A DNA stretch of 5,944 bases, from positions 1 to 5,944 of the forward strand of contig JAWXUT010000106.1 of the NCBI GenBank assembly GCA_044426075.1, read 5' to 3'. Source of the DNA: JAWXUT01 sp044426075 (GTDB lineage: Bacteria; Bacillota; Clostridia; Christensenellales; DTU072). How positions within the stretch are numbered: position 1 is the first letter of the stretch; each line of letters starts with the position of its first letter. The position numbers and the translations under genes were made by a program. The notes beneath the pieces were generated by a model. That model did no database searches. It worked only from the letters and a program-made list of their open reading frames with translations, and had not been told where the DNA came from. Positions 1 to 5,944 of this stretch are shown in pieces.

Positions 1-95
1 TTATTGAAGAGACAGAGATTTCAAGTGCCACCCTCTCGAGAGTGTCGCGTTGCGTGCAGTATGGCACAGGTTATAAGTCCTTTATAAAGAACTAA
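1..95 (+). CDS. YerC/YecD family TrpR-related protein, C-terminal end only (partial)
   Basis: This is the last 30 codons of a plus-strand gene entering from the left edge. The frame starts at base 3 and stops with TAA at 93-95. The visible peptide includes SSATLSRVSRCVQYG followed by TGYKSFIKN. It matches the end of the TrpR-like helix-turn-helix in YerC/YecD proteins, where a recognition helix of the type STATISRV is followed by a conserved R-C/A-x-x-Y-G and a short tail. These are small (about 100 residue) DNA-binding proteins of Bacillota related to the tryptophan repressor; their ligand and targets are not well settled. The N-terminal two thirds lies outside the window. A plus-strand terminator 22 bases after the stop supports a real gene end. 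The family call rests on about 25 residues recognised by eye, so it is good but not certain. Confidence 0.7.
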   Translation, partial: IEETEISSATLSRVSRCVQYGTGYKSFIKN

Positions 96-116
96 ACAAA
101 CATAATTTTTTTCATT

Positions 117-148
117 AAGCCCAGTGTTTTGCACTGGGCTTTTAATTT
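117..148 (+). terminator. Rho-independent terminator of the plus-strand YerC-like gene
   Basis: A perfect 10-bp inverted repeat (AAGCCCAGTG at 117-126, CACTGGGCTT at 132-141) encloses a 5-base loop. On the plus strand it runs into TTTT, AA, TTT (140-148). On the minus strand the stem is followed by TTAATG and then A residues rather than U, so the signal reads as plus-strand termination. It begins 22 bases after the TAA at 93-95. Confidence 0.85.
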
Positions 149-180
149 AAAAAAACAGCAAGCACATAGGCTCGCTGTTT
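149..180 (-). terminator. Rho-independent terminator of the hisS-to-nifU operon
   Basis: Arms at 153-163 and 170-180 form an 11-bp stem around a 6-base loop. Read on the minus strand, AACAGCGAGC pairs with GCTTGCTGTT with one G-U wobble. The 3' arm merges into a run of seven U (plus-strand A run at 149-155). It lies 20 bases beyond the nifU stop, the expected place for the end of the long minus-strand transcript. On the plus strand there is no U-tract after the stem. Confidence 0.9.
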
Positions 181-199
181 AATAACTATTTAAACTAGA

Positions 200-565
200 T
201 TAATTTTTGCTTCTGTAATCTGCAACTGCTTCATGAATTGCTTCTTCAGCTAACACTGAACAGTGAATTTTTTGTGGTGGAAGCCCTTCTAATGCTTCTA
301 CTACATCTGCATTTTTAATTGCTAGTGCCTCTTCAATCGTTTTGCCTTTTATCATCTCAGTTGCTTTTGATGATGAAGCAATTGCTGCAGCACAACCAAA
401 TGTTTTAAAACTTGCATCAACAATAACATCATTTTCAACCTTGATGAAAACTTTCATTATATCGCCACAACTTGCGTTGCCTACTGTGCCAACGCCGTTT
501 GCATCTTCAATTTCGCCTACGTTTTTAGGATTCTTAAATTCTTCTAATACTTTATCGTTATACAT
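200..565 (-). CDS. nifU: Fe-S cluster assembly scaffold, NifU/IscU-type (121 aa)
   Basis: This is a scaffold protein on which Fe-S clusters are assembled with sulfur from the cysteine desulfurase encoded just upstream, before transfer to apoproteins in the cytoplasm. All hallmark ligands are visible: Cys33 and Asp35 in GNASCGD, Cys58 in KTFGCAAAIASSS, and His101-Cys102 in KIHCSVLAEEA. The length (121 aa) fits the single IscU/NifU N-terminal domain; the 2Fe-2S ferredoxin-like and Nfu domains of full-length nitrogen-fixation NifU are absent, so the role is general Fe-S assembly rather than nitrogenase-specific. The ATG at 565-563 is preceded by AGGAAG overlapping the end of nifS. The gene starts 12 bases after the nifS stop and is the last in the operon, with a terminator 20 bases past its TAA. 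The related SufU scaffold is an alternative, but SufU proteins usually carry an insertion that I do not see. Confidence 0.95.
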   Translation of the reverse strand: MYNDKVLEEFKNPKNVGEIEDANGVGTVGNASCGDIMKVFIKVENDVIVDASFKTFGCAAAIASSSKATEMIKGKTIEEALAIKNADVVEALEGLPPQKIHCSVLAEEAIHEAVADYRSKN

Positions 566-577
566 TGTATACTTCCT

Positions 578-1735
578 TTAACCATTGTATAGTGGTGACA
601 TAGCGCGCAAGCGTGCTATGGTTTCTTTTAATTTTTCTACTGTGTAATCCAGTTCTTCTTTTGTAGTTTCTCTACCCAAGCTGAACCTTATTGAGCTGTG
701 TGCAAGTTCTTCCTTAACGCCCATTGCTAGCATTACGTGTGAAGGCTCAAGTGAACCCGAACTGCAAGCGGAGCCACTGCTAACTGCAATGCCATCCATA
801 TCAAGCAACATCAAAATTGATTCGCCCTCAACATATTCAAAACTAATGTTTACGTTGTTTGGCAATCTGTTTGCTGTGCCACCGTTTAGTGTGCTGTGTG
901 GCACTTCGGCTAGTATCCTATCCATTAAATAAGTGCTGAGTTGCCCCACTTTGGTGCAATATTCTTCCCTATTTTGTGCAGATATCTTCATAGCTTCTGC
1001 AACACCAACAATAAGTGGTGTGTTTGTTGTGCCAGCACGTTGCGCGCGCTCTTGATGACCACCCGCCATTTGCCTTGCTATTCTTACGCCACTGCGTACA
1101 TATAACACGCCAATGCCTTTGGGGCCGTGGAATTTATGCGCGGATAATGATAGCATATCTATGTGCATTGCGTTTACATCAATTTTTTGACTATCGATTG
1201 CTTGCACTGCATCTGTATGGAAATATATGCCCTCTTCTGCGCAAAACTTGCCTATTTCTGCTATGGGTTGCACTGCACCCATTTCATTGTTTGCCATCAT
1301 AATTGAAACTAGGATTGTGTCATCTGTTACAGCATTTTTAATTTCTTCAACATCAACTTGTCCATCTTTATTTACACCAACATACGTAACAGCAACACCG
1401 TTCATTGCCAATTCATGGCAAGTTTCTAGTATAGCTGGGTGCTCAATTACTGATGTGATAATGTGCTTTTTCTTGTTTTTAGATGCTTGAACTGCGCCTT
1501 TTAGTGCCCAGTTATCGCTTTCTGTACCACCAGAAGTGAAGTATATTTCGTGTGGTTTTGCACCCAAAATTTCAGCAATTGTTTCTCTTGCTGAGTCAAC
1601 TGCTTTCAATGCTTCTCTACCATATCCGTGTAGTGATGAAGCATTGCCCGCAATATCTGTAAAGTATGGCAACATCTTTTGTAATACTTCTTTGTCTAAA
1701 TTCGTGGTTGCCGAATTGTCAAGATAAACTCTCAT
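578..1735 (-). CDS. nifS: Cysteine desulfurase, NifS/IscS-type (385 aa)
   Basis: This is a PLP-dependent enzyme that converts L-cysteine to alanine and holds the released sulfur as a persulfide, here most likely passing it to the NifU scaffold encoded next. Visible landmarks are YLDNSATT at the N terminus, TSGGTESDN at 67-75, His99 in IEHPA (stacks on the cofactor in this family), Asp175 and Gln178 in HTDAVQ, the PLP lysine Lys201 in SAHKFHGPKG, and the sulfur-accepting Cys324 in SSGSACSSGS. The length is typical. The segment GGHQERAQRAGTTNTP reads TTN where many NifS proteins have TEN, a mild variation. The ATG at 1735-1733 lies one base after the glyA TAG. The nearest purine-rich match, AGAGG at 1755-1751, is about 15 bases away, too far for a good ribosome site, so translation probably depends on ribosomes finishing glyA. 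IscS is an equally fair name; NifS could also feed tRNA thiolation. Confidence 0.95.
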   Translation of the reverse strand: MRVYLDNSATTNLDKEVLQKMLPYFTDIAGNASSLHGYGREALKAVDSARETIAEILGAKPHEIYFTSGGTESDNWALKGAVQASKNKKKHIITSVIEHPAILETCHELAMNGVAVTYVGVNKDGQVDVEEIKNAVTDDTILVSIMMANNEMGAVQPIAEIGKFCAEEGIYFHTDAVQAIDSQKIDVNAMHIDMLSLSAHKFHGPKGIGVLYVRSGVRIARQMAGGHQERAQRAGTTNTPLIVGVAEAMKISAQNREEYCTKVGQLSTYLMDRILAEVPHSTLNGGTANRLPNNVNISFEYVEGESILMLLDMDGIAVSSGSACSSGSLEPSHVMLAMGVKEELAHSSIRFSLGRETTKEELDYTVEKLKETIARLRAMSPLYNG

Positions 1736-1736
1736 T

Positions 1737-2990
1737 CTATAACTTAAAAACCTCTTTGTATAGTGGGAATGCTGATGTTAGTTTTGCAATATCTGCTTTA
1801 ACTTCTTCATAAGCTGCTTCCTTATATTTGATTATTTTAGCAATTGATTTGCCGATAACAACCATTTCTTTTTCGCACATACCTCTTGTTGTTACACTTG
1901 GTGTGCCGATACGAATACCGTTTGGATTCATTGGACTGGTTGATTCATCAAATGGAATGCTATTTTTATTTGTTGTAATGTTAACTTCATCTAGCATATG
2001 CTCAAGTTCTTTTCCAGTAACACCTGTGCCCCTTAGGTCAGCAAGCATCAAGTGGTTATCTGTACCATTGCTGAACAATTTAATGCCTTCTGCCATCAAA
2101 GTATCAGCAAGTGCCACTGCATTTTTTGCAACTTGTGCTTGATAATCTTTGAATTCTGGTGACAATGCTTCTTTTAATGCAACTGCTTTTGCTGCAATTA
2201 TGTGCATAAGTGGTCCACCTTGTGTGCCTGGGAAAACTGCTTTGTCAATAAGTTTGCCATATTCTTCTGTTGCAAGAATAAGTCCGCCACGTGGTCCTCT
2301 TAGTGTTTTGTGAGTTGTTGTTGTGATAACATCAGCGTATCCAACAGGGCTCATATGCAATCCCGCTGCAACAAGACCCGCAATGTGGGCCATATCTACC
2401 ATCAAAATTGCTCCAACTTTATCTGCAATTGCGCGGAACTTTGCAAAATCAATTGCTCTAGGATAAGCAGATGCACCCGCAACAATTAGTTTTGGCTTGC
2501 ATTCTGTTGCAATCTTTTCTAGCTCTTCGTAATTGATGTAACCCGTTTCATCTACGCCATATGCACAGAAATTAAAGTATTTTCCGCTTAAATTAACGCG
2601 ACTTCCGTGTGTTAAATGTCCACCGTGATTCAAGTTCATACCTAGAACTGTGTCACCTGGTTGTAAAAGCGCAAAGTAAACTTGTATGTTTGCACTGCTT
2701 CCGCTATGTGGTTGTACGTTTGCATAAGGTGCACCAAATAGCTCTTTTGCACGCTCAATTGCAAGTGTTTCTGCCACGTCAACGTGCACGCATCCGCCAT
2801 AATAACGTTTGCCTGGATAACCTTCTGCATACTTGTTTGTTAAATGTGAACCTGCTGCTATCATAACAGCTTCTGATACAAAGTTTTCACTTGCGATAAG
2901 CTCAATGTTTTGCTCTTGTCTGTCAAGCTCTAACTTCATTGCCCCATATACTTCTGGATCAATACTTTTGATCTTTTGTAAATCTATCAT
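1737..2990 (-). CDS. glyA: Serine hydroxymethyltransferase (417 aa)
   Basis: This cytoplasmic PLP enzyme interconverts serine plus tetrahydrofolate with glycine plus 5,10-methylene-THF, the main source of one-carbon units for purines, thymidylate and methionine. It aligns with the family over its whole length. Landmarks are ELIASENF at 30-37, NKYAEGYPGKRYYGG at 52-66, NVQPHSGSSAN at 91-101, HGGHLTHG at 122-129, Asp199 and His202 in VDMAHIAG, and the cofactor lysine Lys228 in TTTTHKTLRGPRGG. At 417 aa it is the normal bacterial size. The ATG at 2990-2988 has AAGGAG at 3005-3000, nine bases upstream, a good site that fixes the start. It begins 17 bases after trxA ends and stops one base before nifS starts. 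No key residue is missing. Confidence 0.97.
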   Translation of the reverse strand: MIDLQKIKSIDPEVYGAMKLELDRQEQNIELIASENFVSEAVMIAAGSHLTNKYAEGYPGKRYYGGCVHVDVAETLAIERAKELFGAPYANVQPHSGSSANIQVYFALLQPGDTVLGMNLNHGGHLTHGSRVNLSGKYFNFCAYGVDETGYINYEELEKIATECKPKLIVAGASAYPRAIDFAKFRAIADKVGAILMVDMAHIAGLVAAGLHMSPVGYADVITTTTHKTLRGPRGGLILATEEYGKLIDKAVFPGTQGGPLMHIIAAKAVALKEALSPEFKDYQAQVAKNAVALADTLMAEGIKLFSNGTDNHLMLADLRGTGVTGKELEHMLDEVNITTNKNSIPFDESTSPMNPNGIRIGTPSVTTRGMCEKEMVVIGKSIAKIIKYKEAAYEEVKADIAKLTSAFPLYKEVFKL

Positions 2991-3007
2991 TTGCGTGCTC
3001 TCCTTAA

Positions 3008-3325
3008 TTATAAGTATTTATTGATTTCTTCAATTATTGCTTCTTTTGCCCTAACTCCACTAAATTGTGCTTTTTTAACGCCATCTTTTAAGATAACCAT
3101 TGTAGGCACTGACATTATAGCATACTTTTGTGCCAAGTCGCCACTAATATCAACATCAATTTTTCCGATTTGCACTTTTTCTTCCATGTCAACTGCAACC
3201 TCTTCCAAAATTGGGTGCAACATTCTGCAAGGCCCGCACCAAGTTGCGCTAAAGTCTATCATGACTGTGCCTTTTGCTATGAATGAATCATAATTGCTAC
3301 TGTCTACTGTTATAATCTTGCTCAT
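3008..3325 (-). CDS. trxA: Thioredoxin (105 aa)
   Basis: This small cytoplasmic dithiol-disulfide oxidoreductase is normally reduced by thioredoxin reductase and reduces protein disulfides and enzymes such as ribonucleotide reductase or methionine sulfoxide reductase. The active site TWCGPCRM carries Cys30 and Cys33 with the canonical G-P pair. Asp24 in the preceding strand (MIDFSATW) corresponds to the buried Asp26 of E. coli Trx. Pro74 in SVPTMVIL is the conserved cis-proline, and Gly90 near FSGVRAKE matches the usual C-terminal glycine. Length is typical, and there is no signal peptide or membrane anchor. The start at 3325-3323 lies inside the end of the upstream RseC-like gene (29-base overlap in another frame), with GAGGAG at 3338-3333 seven bases before the ATG. 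No reductase gene is visible in the window. Confidence 0.96.
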   Translation of the reverse strand: MSKIITVDSSNYDSFIAKGTVMIDFSATWCGPCRMLHPILEEVAVDMEEKVQIGKIDVDISGDLAQKYAIMSVPTMVILKDGVKKAQFSGVRAKEAIIEEINKYL

Positions 3326-3785
3326 TTTCTATCTCCTCAATTTCAGATTCTGTAGTTATTTGTTCAGACAAATTTTGTTTGTCTTCTAGCACTATTGCCA
3401 CCATTTGTGGAAAATATGCCTTGTTCGTTTTTAATTTTTTATCAATTATATGTACTACGACAAATGATAGAATAAGTGCCACAATTGCTGACACAAATGC
3501 TACAAACTCAGTGCTTAATAGCGATGATATTACAACTGCTATTGCTACAATTACAAGCGGAACTGCATATACTATTGCGCTTGCAGTAATAACGGCTTTG
3601 TCACCCATACTGACTTTTACATTGTCGCCAACTTTTGCATTGACTGTGTTTTTTACGCGGAGTTCTACATAGTTTTCCTCTTTGGGTTTGAAACACATAT
3701 TGCAGTTTTCGCAAGCTAGCTTTCTATCGAATCTAACCGTTGCCCAACTGCCCTTTATCTTATCAATTTTGCCAACTTCTACCAT
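3297..3785 (-). CDS. SoxR-reducing system protein RseC family, membrane protein (162 aa)
   Basis: This is a small inner-membrane protein resembling the RseC/MucC family. The N-terminal part opens with VEVGKIDKIKGSWATVRF, like the small beta domain of RseC proteins, then a cysteine cluster CENCNMC (Cys25, Cys28, Cys31; C-x2-C-x2-C) that could bind metal or an Fe-S cluster. VKVGDNVKV-type residues at 51-58 precede two hydrophobic helices at about 66-89 and 93-114, joined by a very short turn, so both termini should face the same side. The last 25 residues are acid-rich. Family members in proteobacteria are tied to SoxR reduction and sigma-E control; in Bacillota the role is unknown. The ATG at 3785-3783 lies two bases after the aspS TAA and has no Shine-Dalgarno match, so it is probably translated by coupling to aspS. 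The start fits family N-termini. It overlaps trxA, which hints at a joint redox role (inference). Confidence 0.8.
   Translation of the reverse strand: MVEVGKIDKIKGSWATVRFDRKLACENCNMCFKPKEENYVELRVKNTVNAKVGDNVKVSMGDKAVITASAIVYAVPLVIVAIAVVISSLLSTEFVAFVSAIVALILSFVVVHIIDKKLKTNKAYFPQMVAIVLEDKQNLSEQITTESEIEEIENEQDYNSRQ
3333..3338 (-). promoter_or_regulatory. trxA ribosome binding site embedded in the RseC-like coding region
   Basis: GAGGAG on the minus strand lies seven bases before the trxA ATG (3325-3323). The same bases are read as the Glu150-Glu151 codons of the RseC-like protein, so the site confirms the trxA start and shows that the two coding sequences truly overlap. Confidence 0.85.
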
Positions 3786-3787
3786 AA

Positions 3788-5566
3788 TTATTCGCTAATT
3801 TTGATGCCTAAATCATCCATTTGTTTATCTTCAACTACACTTGGAGCATCTGACATTACGCAACCTGCATTTTGATTTTTAGGGAATGCGATTACATCTT
3901 TAATATTATCGGTGCCCGTTAAAAGCATAACCAATCTATCAAGACCAAACGCCAAACCGCCGTGTGGTGGCACGCCATATCTAAACGCGTCTACAAAGAA
4001 ACCAAATCTCTCGTTGATATCTGTTTCAGTTAAACCGATACGTTCAAACATCTTTTCTTGAATATCTCTGCTGTGTATTCTTATTGAACCACCGCCTGCT
4101 TCTTCACCATTAATAACTAAATCGTATGCCTTAGAACGCACTTTTAGTGGCTCTGTATCTAAATATTGCATATCCTCAATTACTGGGCTTGTGAATGGGT
4201 GGTGCATTGCAACTAAACGCTCGTTTTCATCATCATATTCATATAATGGGAAGTGGGTTACCCACAAAACATCATACTGTGATTTATCAAACAACTCGTA
4301 TTTTTTAGCTATTGCTAGTCGAAGCGCGCCAAGGGAGGCAAAAACAGTTTTGTCTTTATCTGCAACGAACAACAATAAATCGCCAACTTCTCCGCCCATA
4401 GCGGTTATAATTGCCTTAAATTCCTCTTCTGTAAAGAATTTTGCTATTGGTGAAGTGATGCCTTCTGGCTTAATGGATATGTATGCCATACCTTTTGCAC
4501 CATATTCTTTTACAACTTCTTGCAACGCATCAATTTCTTTTCTTGTGCATTTTGACATACCTTTTGCGTTTATTCCGCGCACACTGCCAATTTTTGTGGC
4601 GTTAGCAAATACTGAAAATCCGCTTTCTGCTACTAAATCGCTGATGTTTTGAAGCTCTAAACCGAATCTAGTATCTGGCTTATCACTGCCGAAACGCTCC
4701 ATTGCCTCCGCATATTCCATACGGCGGAATGTTGCGGGCAACTCTAAATCGATTGCTTCCTTAAATACCGTTCTAATTAGACCTTCTGCCATATCCATAA
4801 CATCTGTGATGTCATCTACATAGCTCATTTCCATATCAATTTGCGTAAATTCTGGTTGGCGATTAGCACGCAAGTCTTCATCGCGGAAGCACTTTGCTAT
4901 TTGATAATATCTATCCATACCAGAAATCATCAACAATTGCTTGTACAACTGTGGTGACTGTGGCAAAGCATAAAAACTGCCGTGATGTAAACGCGCTGGT
5001 ACTAAATAGTCACGAGCTCCCTCTGGTGTTGATTTGCCCAAAAATGGTGTTTCAATATTTAAGAATCCATTTGCATACATATATGCCATTGTTGATTGCA
5101 CAACTTTATCACGCATCATCAATATGTTTTGCAATGCAGGACGCCTTAAATCTAAATATCTATATTTTAGACGCAATTGCTCCCTAACACCGCTGTCATC
5201 TGATATGTTGAATGGAGGGGTTTCTGCCTCTGACAAAATACGTAATTCTGTTGCAATAATCTCAACTTCACCAGTTGGCATTTTTGCATTTATGTTCTTT
5301 TCACCACGTGCTGCTACTGTGCCAACAACTGCAATTACAAACTCGTTACGGATTGCTGTTGATTTATCATATACATCTTTGTGTGTATCTGCAACAAAAC
5401 TGATTTGCAATAATCCCGTTCTATCTCTTAAATCCACAAACTGCAACATTCCTAGATTGCGATACTTTGCTACAAATCCCATCACTGTTACTGTTTTGCC
5501 GATGTCAGTTGCTCGCAACTCACCGCACATATTGGTTCTTTTTAATCCTGTTAAAAACTCCGCCAT
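3788..5566 (-). CDS. aspS: Aspartyl-tRNA synthetase, bacterial type (592 aa)
   Basis: This class II synthetase attaches aspartate to tRNA-Asp in the cytoplasm. The domain order is the bacterial one: an OB-fold anticodon-binding domain (about 1-110, with FVDLRDRTGLLQISF at 43-57), a catalytic core from about 125, a GAD insertion domain at roughly 310-420 (a bacterial AspRS trait), and the rest of the core. Visible motifs are STPEGARDYLVP at 179-190, QSPQLYKQ at 203-210, motif 2 FRDEDLRANRQPEFTQID at 227-244, GGGSIRIHSRDIQ at 491-503, and motif 3 GGLAFGLDRL at 536-545 with Arg544. Length 592 is normal. The ATG at 5566-5564 is one base after the hisS stop, with AGGAGAG at 5577-5571 giving good spacing. 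Leu38 and Lys90 match positions seen in tRNA-Asp-specific (discriminating) enzymes. The usual W-V-x-R-R-R-D of the OB domain is altered to FVAKYRN here. Confidence 0.97.
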   Translation of the reverse strand: MAEFLTGLKRTNMCGELRATDIGKTVTVMGFVAKYRNLGMLQFVDLRDRTGLLQISFVADTHKDVYDKSTAIRNEFVIAVVGTVAARGEKNINAKMPTGEVEIIATELRILSEAETPPFNISDDSGVREQLRLKYRYLDLRRPALQNILMMRDKVVQSTMAYMYANGFLNIETPFLGKSTPEGARDYLVPARLHHGSFYALPQSPQLYKQLLMISGMDRYYQIAKCFRDEDLRANRQPEFTQIDMEMSYVDDITDVMDMAEGLIRTVFKEAIDLELPATFRRMEYAEAMERFGSDKPDTRFGLELQNISDLVAESGFSVFANATKIGSVRGINAKGMSKCTRKEIDALQEVVKEYGAKGMAYISIKPEGITSPIAKFFTEEEFKAIITAMGGEVGDLLLFVADKDKTVFASLGALRLAIAKKYELFDKSQYDVLWVTHFPLYEYDDENERLVAMHHPFTSPVIEDMQYLDTEPLKVRSKAYDLVINGEEAGGGSIRIHSRDIQEKMFERIGLTETDINERFGFFVDAFRYGVPPHGGLAFGLDRLVMLLTGTDNIKDVIAFPKNQNAGCVMSDAPSVVEDKQMDDLGIKISE

Positions 5567-5567
5567 A

Positions 5568-5944
5568 CTACTCTCCTAATATTTTATATAGCTCTGAAAT
5601 AGCTACCTCTGTTGTTCTGCCCACTTTCATATCTTTTAGCATTACCATGCCACTTTCCACTTCTGATTCACCCAATACTACTACATATTTGTAGCCGATT
5701 TTATCCGCATACTTCATCTGCGCTTTTAGGCTCTTATCCATAAAATCCATATCTGCTGATATGCCTTTTGCCCTAAGTTCTTGCACTAAAGCATAAGCCT
5801 TTATGTACTGACTACTGCCTAGTGGTGCAATATAAATTGTAGGGATTGCGGGTGCACTTAAACTTACGCCAGTTGCCTCTGCAACCATAATTAGCCTCTC
5901 AATGCCCATACCAAATCCAACTGCTGGTGTAGGTTTGCCACCCC
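5568..5944 (-). CDS. hisS: Histidyl-tRNA synthetase, C-terminal 124 aa (partial at right edge)
   Basis: This is the end of the class II synthetase that charges tRNA-His. The frame is open to the window edge, and the first visible residues, GGKPTPAVGFGMGIERL, are class II motif 3 with the catalytic arginine as found in HisRS. The remaining ~100 residues form the C-terminal anticodon-binding domain: TIYIAPLG, then LVQELRAKGISADMDF, KYADKIGYKYVVVLGE and MVMLKDMKVG, all typical of HisRS. This domain is missing from the HisS-like regulator HisZ, so the gene is a true synthetase. About two thirds of a normal ~420-residue protein lies outside the window. The internal ATG at 5909-5907 is not the start, since it sits in motif 3. 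The stop TAG at 5570-5568 is one base before the aspS ATG, and the last codons carry the aspS ribosome site. Confidence 0.95.
   Translation of the reverse strand, partial: GGKPTPAVGFGMGIERLIMVAEATGVSLSAPAIPTIYIAPLGSSQYIKAYALVQELRAKGISADMDFMDKSLKAQMKYADKIGYKYVVVLGESEVESGMVMLKDMKVGRTTEVAISELYKILGE

Noticed and set aside
563..591. Nine-base direct repeat CATTGTATA (563-571 and 583-591) at the nifS-nifU junction, giving a second ATG 20 bases upstream of the nifU start.
   Set aside because: The upstream ATG is out of frame with nifU, has no ribosome site and opens only 13 codons. A nine-base repeat in AT-rich sequence can occur by chance.
599..620. Inverted repeat CATAGCGCG-CAAG-CGTGCTATG near the 3' end of nifS, with a T-rich stretch after it on the plus strand.
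   Set aside because: It lies inside coding sequence (I-A-R-L-R-A-M). In the minus-strand mRNA the stem has an A-C mismatch, and no U-tract follows in that direction. No plus-strand gene is there to terminate.
2642..2830. A 62-codon minus-strand frame inside glyA.
   Set aside because: It is in a different frame of an intact, strongly conserved gene and has no ribosome site or family resemblance.
4191..5579. Long open frames on the plus strand opposite aspS (4191-4652 and 5034-5579), the latter 181 codons.
   Set aside because: They lie fully antisense to a well-conserved synthetase, show no recognisable protein signature, and follow from the composition of the opposite strand.
5907..5909. ATG that could be taken as the start of a 113-residue protein at the right edge.
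   Set aside because: The frame is open upstream to the edge and encodes HisRS motif 3 residues GGKPTPAVGFG directly before it, so it is an internal methionine of hisS.
200..5944. Possible novel defence, mobile or other accessory system.
   Set aside because: Every gene is a recognisable housekeeping family of normal length, spacing is operon-like, and I see no transposase, integrase, direct-repeat array or toxin-like small gene.

Overview
The window looks like an ordinary chromosomal housekeeping segment from a low-GC Gram-positive bacterium, most likely an anaerobic member of Bacillota (Clostridia). The support is an AT-rich sequence, strong AGGAG-type ribosome binding sites, hisS directly followed by aspS, a nifS plus short nifU pair, an RseC-like membrane protein, and the tail of a YerC/YecD-type TrpR-related regulator. 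This placement is inferred from gene content and style. No species can be named.

Layout. Positions 200-5944 hold seven genes, all on the minus strand and so tightly packed that they almost certainly form one transcript. In transcription order they are hisS (only its last 124 codons are in the window), aspS, an RseC-like membrane protein, trxA (overlapping the previous gene by 29 bases), glyA, nifS and nifU. Gaps between genes range from a 29-base overlap to 17 bases, so no room remains for conventional internal promoters between them. The promoter must lie beyond the right edge. The operon ends in a hairpin plus U-tract terminator at 149-180. From the left edge, the last 30 codons of a plus-strand gene (YerC/YecD family) run inward and end at 95, followed by their own terminator at 117-148. 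The two units therefore converge on a gap of about 100 bases carrying two oppositely directed terminators.

How the genes fit together. HisS and AspS charge tRNAs. GlyA makes glycine and one-carbon units. NifS takes sulfur from cysteine and NifU receives it to build Fe-S clusters. TrxA and the RseC-like protein are candidate thiol or Fe-S redox partners. The common theme is translation plus sulfur and redox upkeep in a growth-linked operon. I found no mobile element, CRISPR array, tRNA, rRNA or riboswitch, no frameshift, and no clear sign of transfer. The points most worth a second look are the translationally coupled RseC-like/TrxA pair, the residues in AspRS that bear on tRNA discrimination, and the paired convergent terminators.
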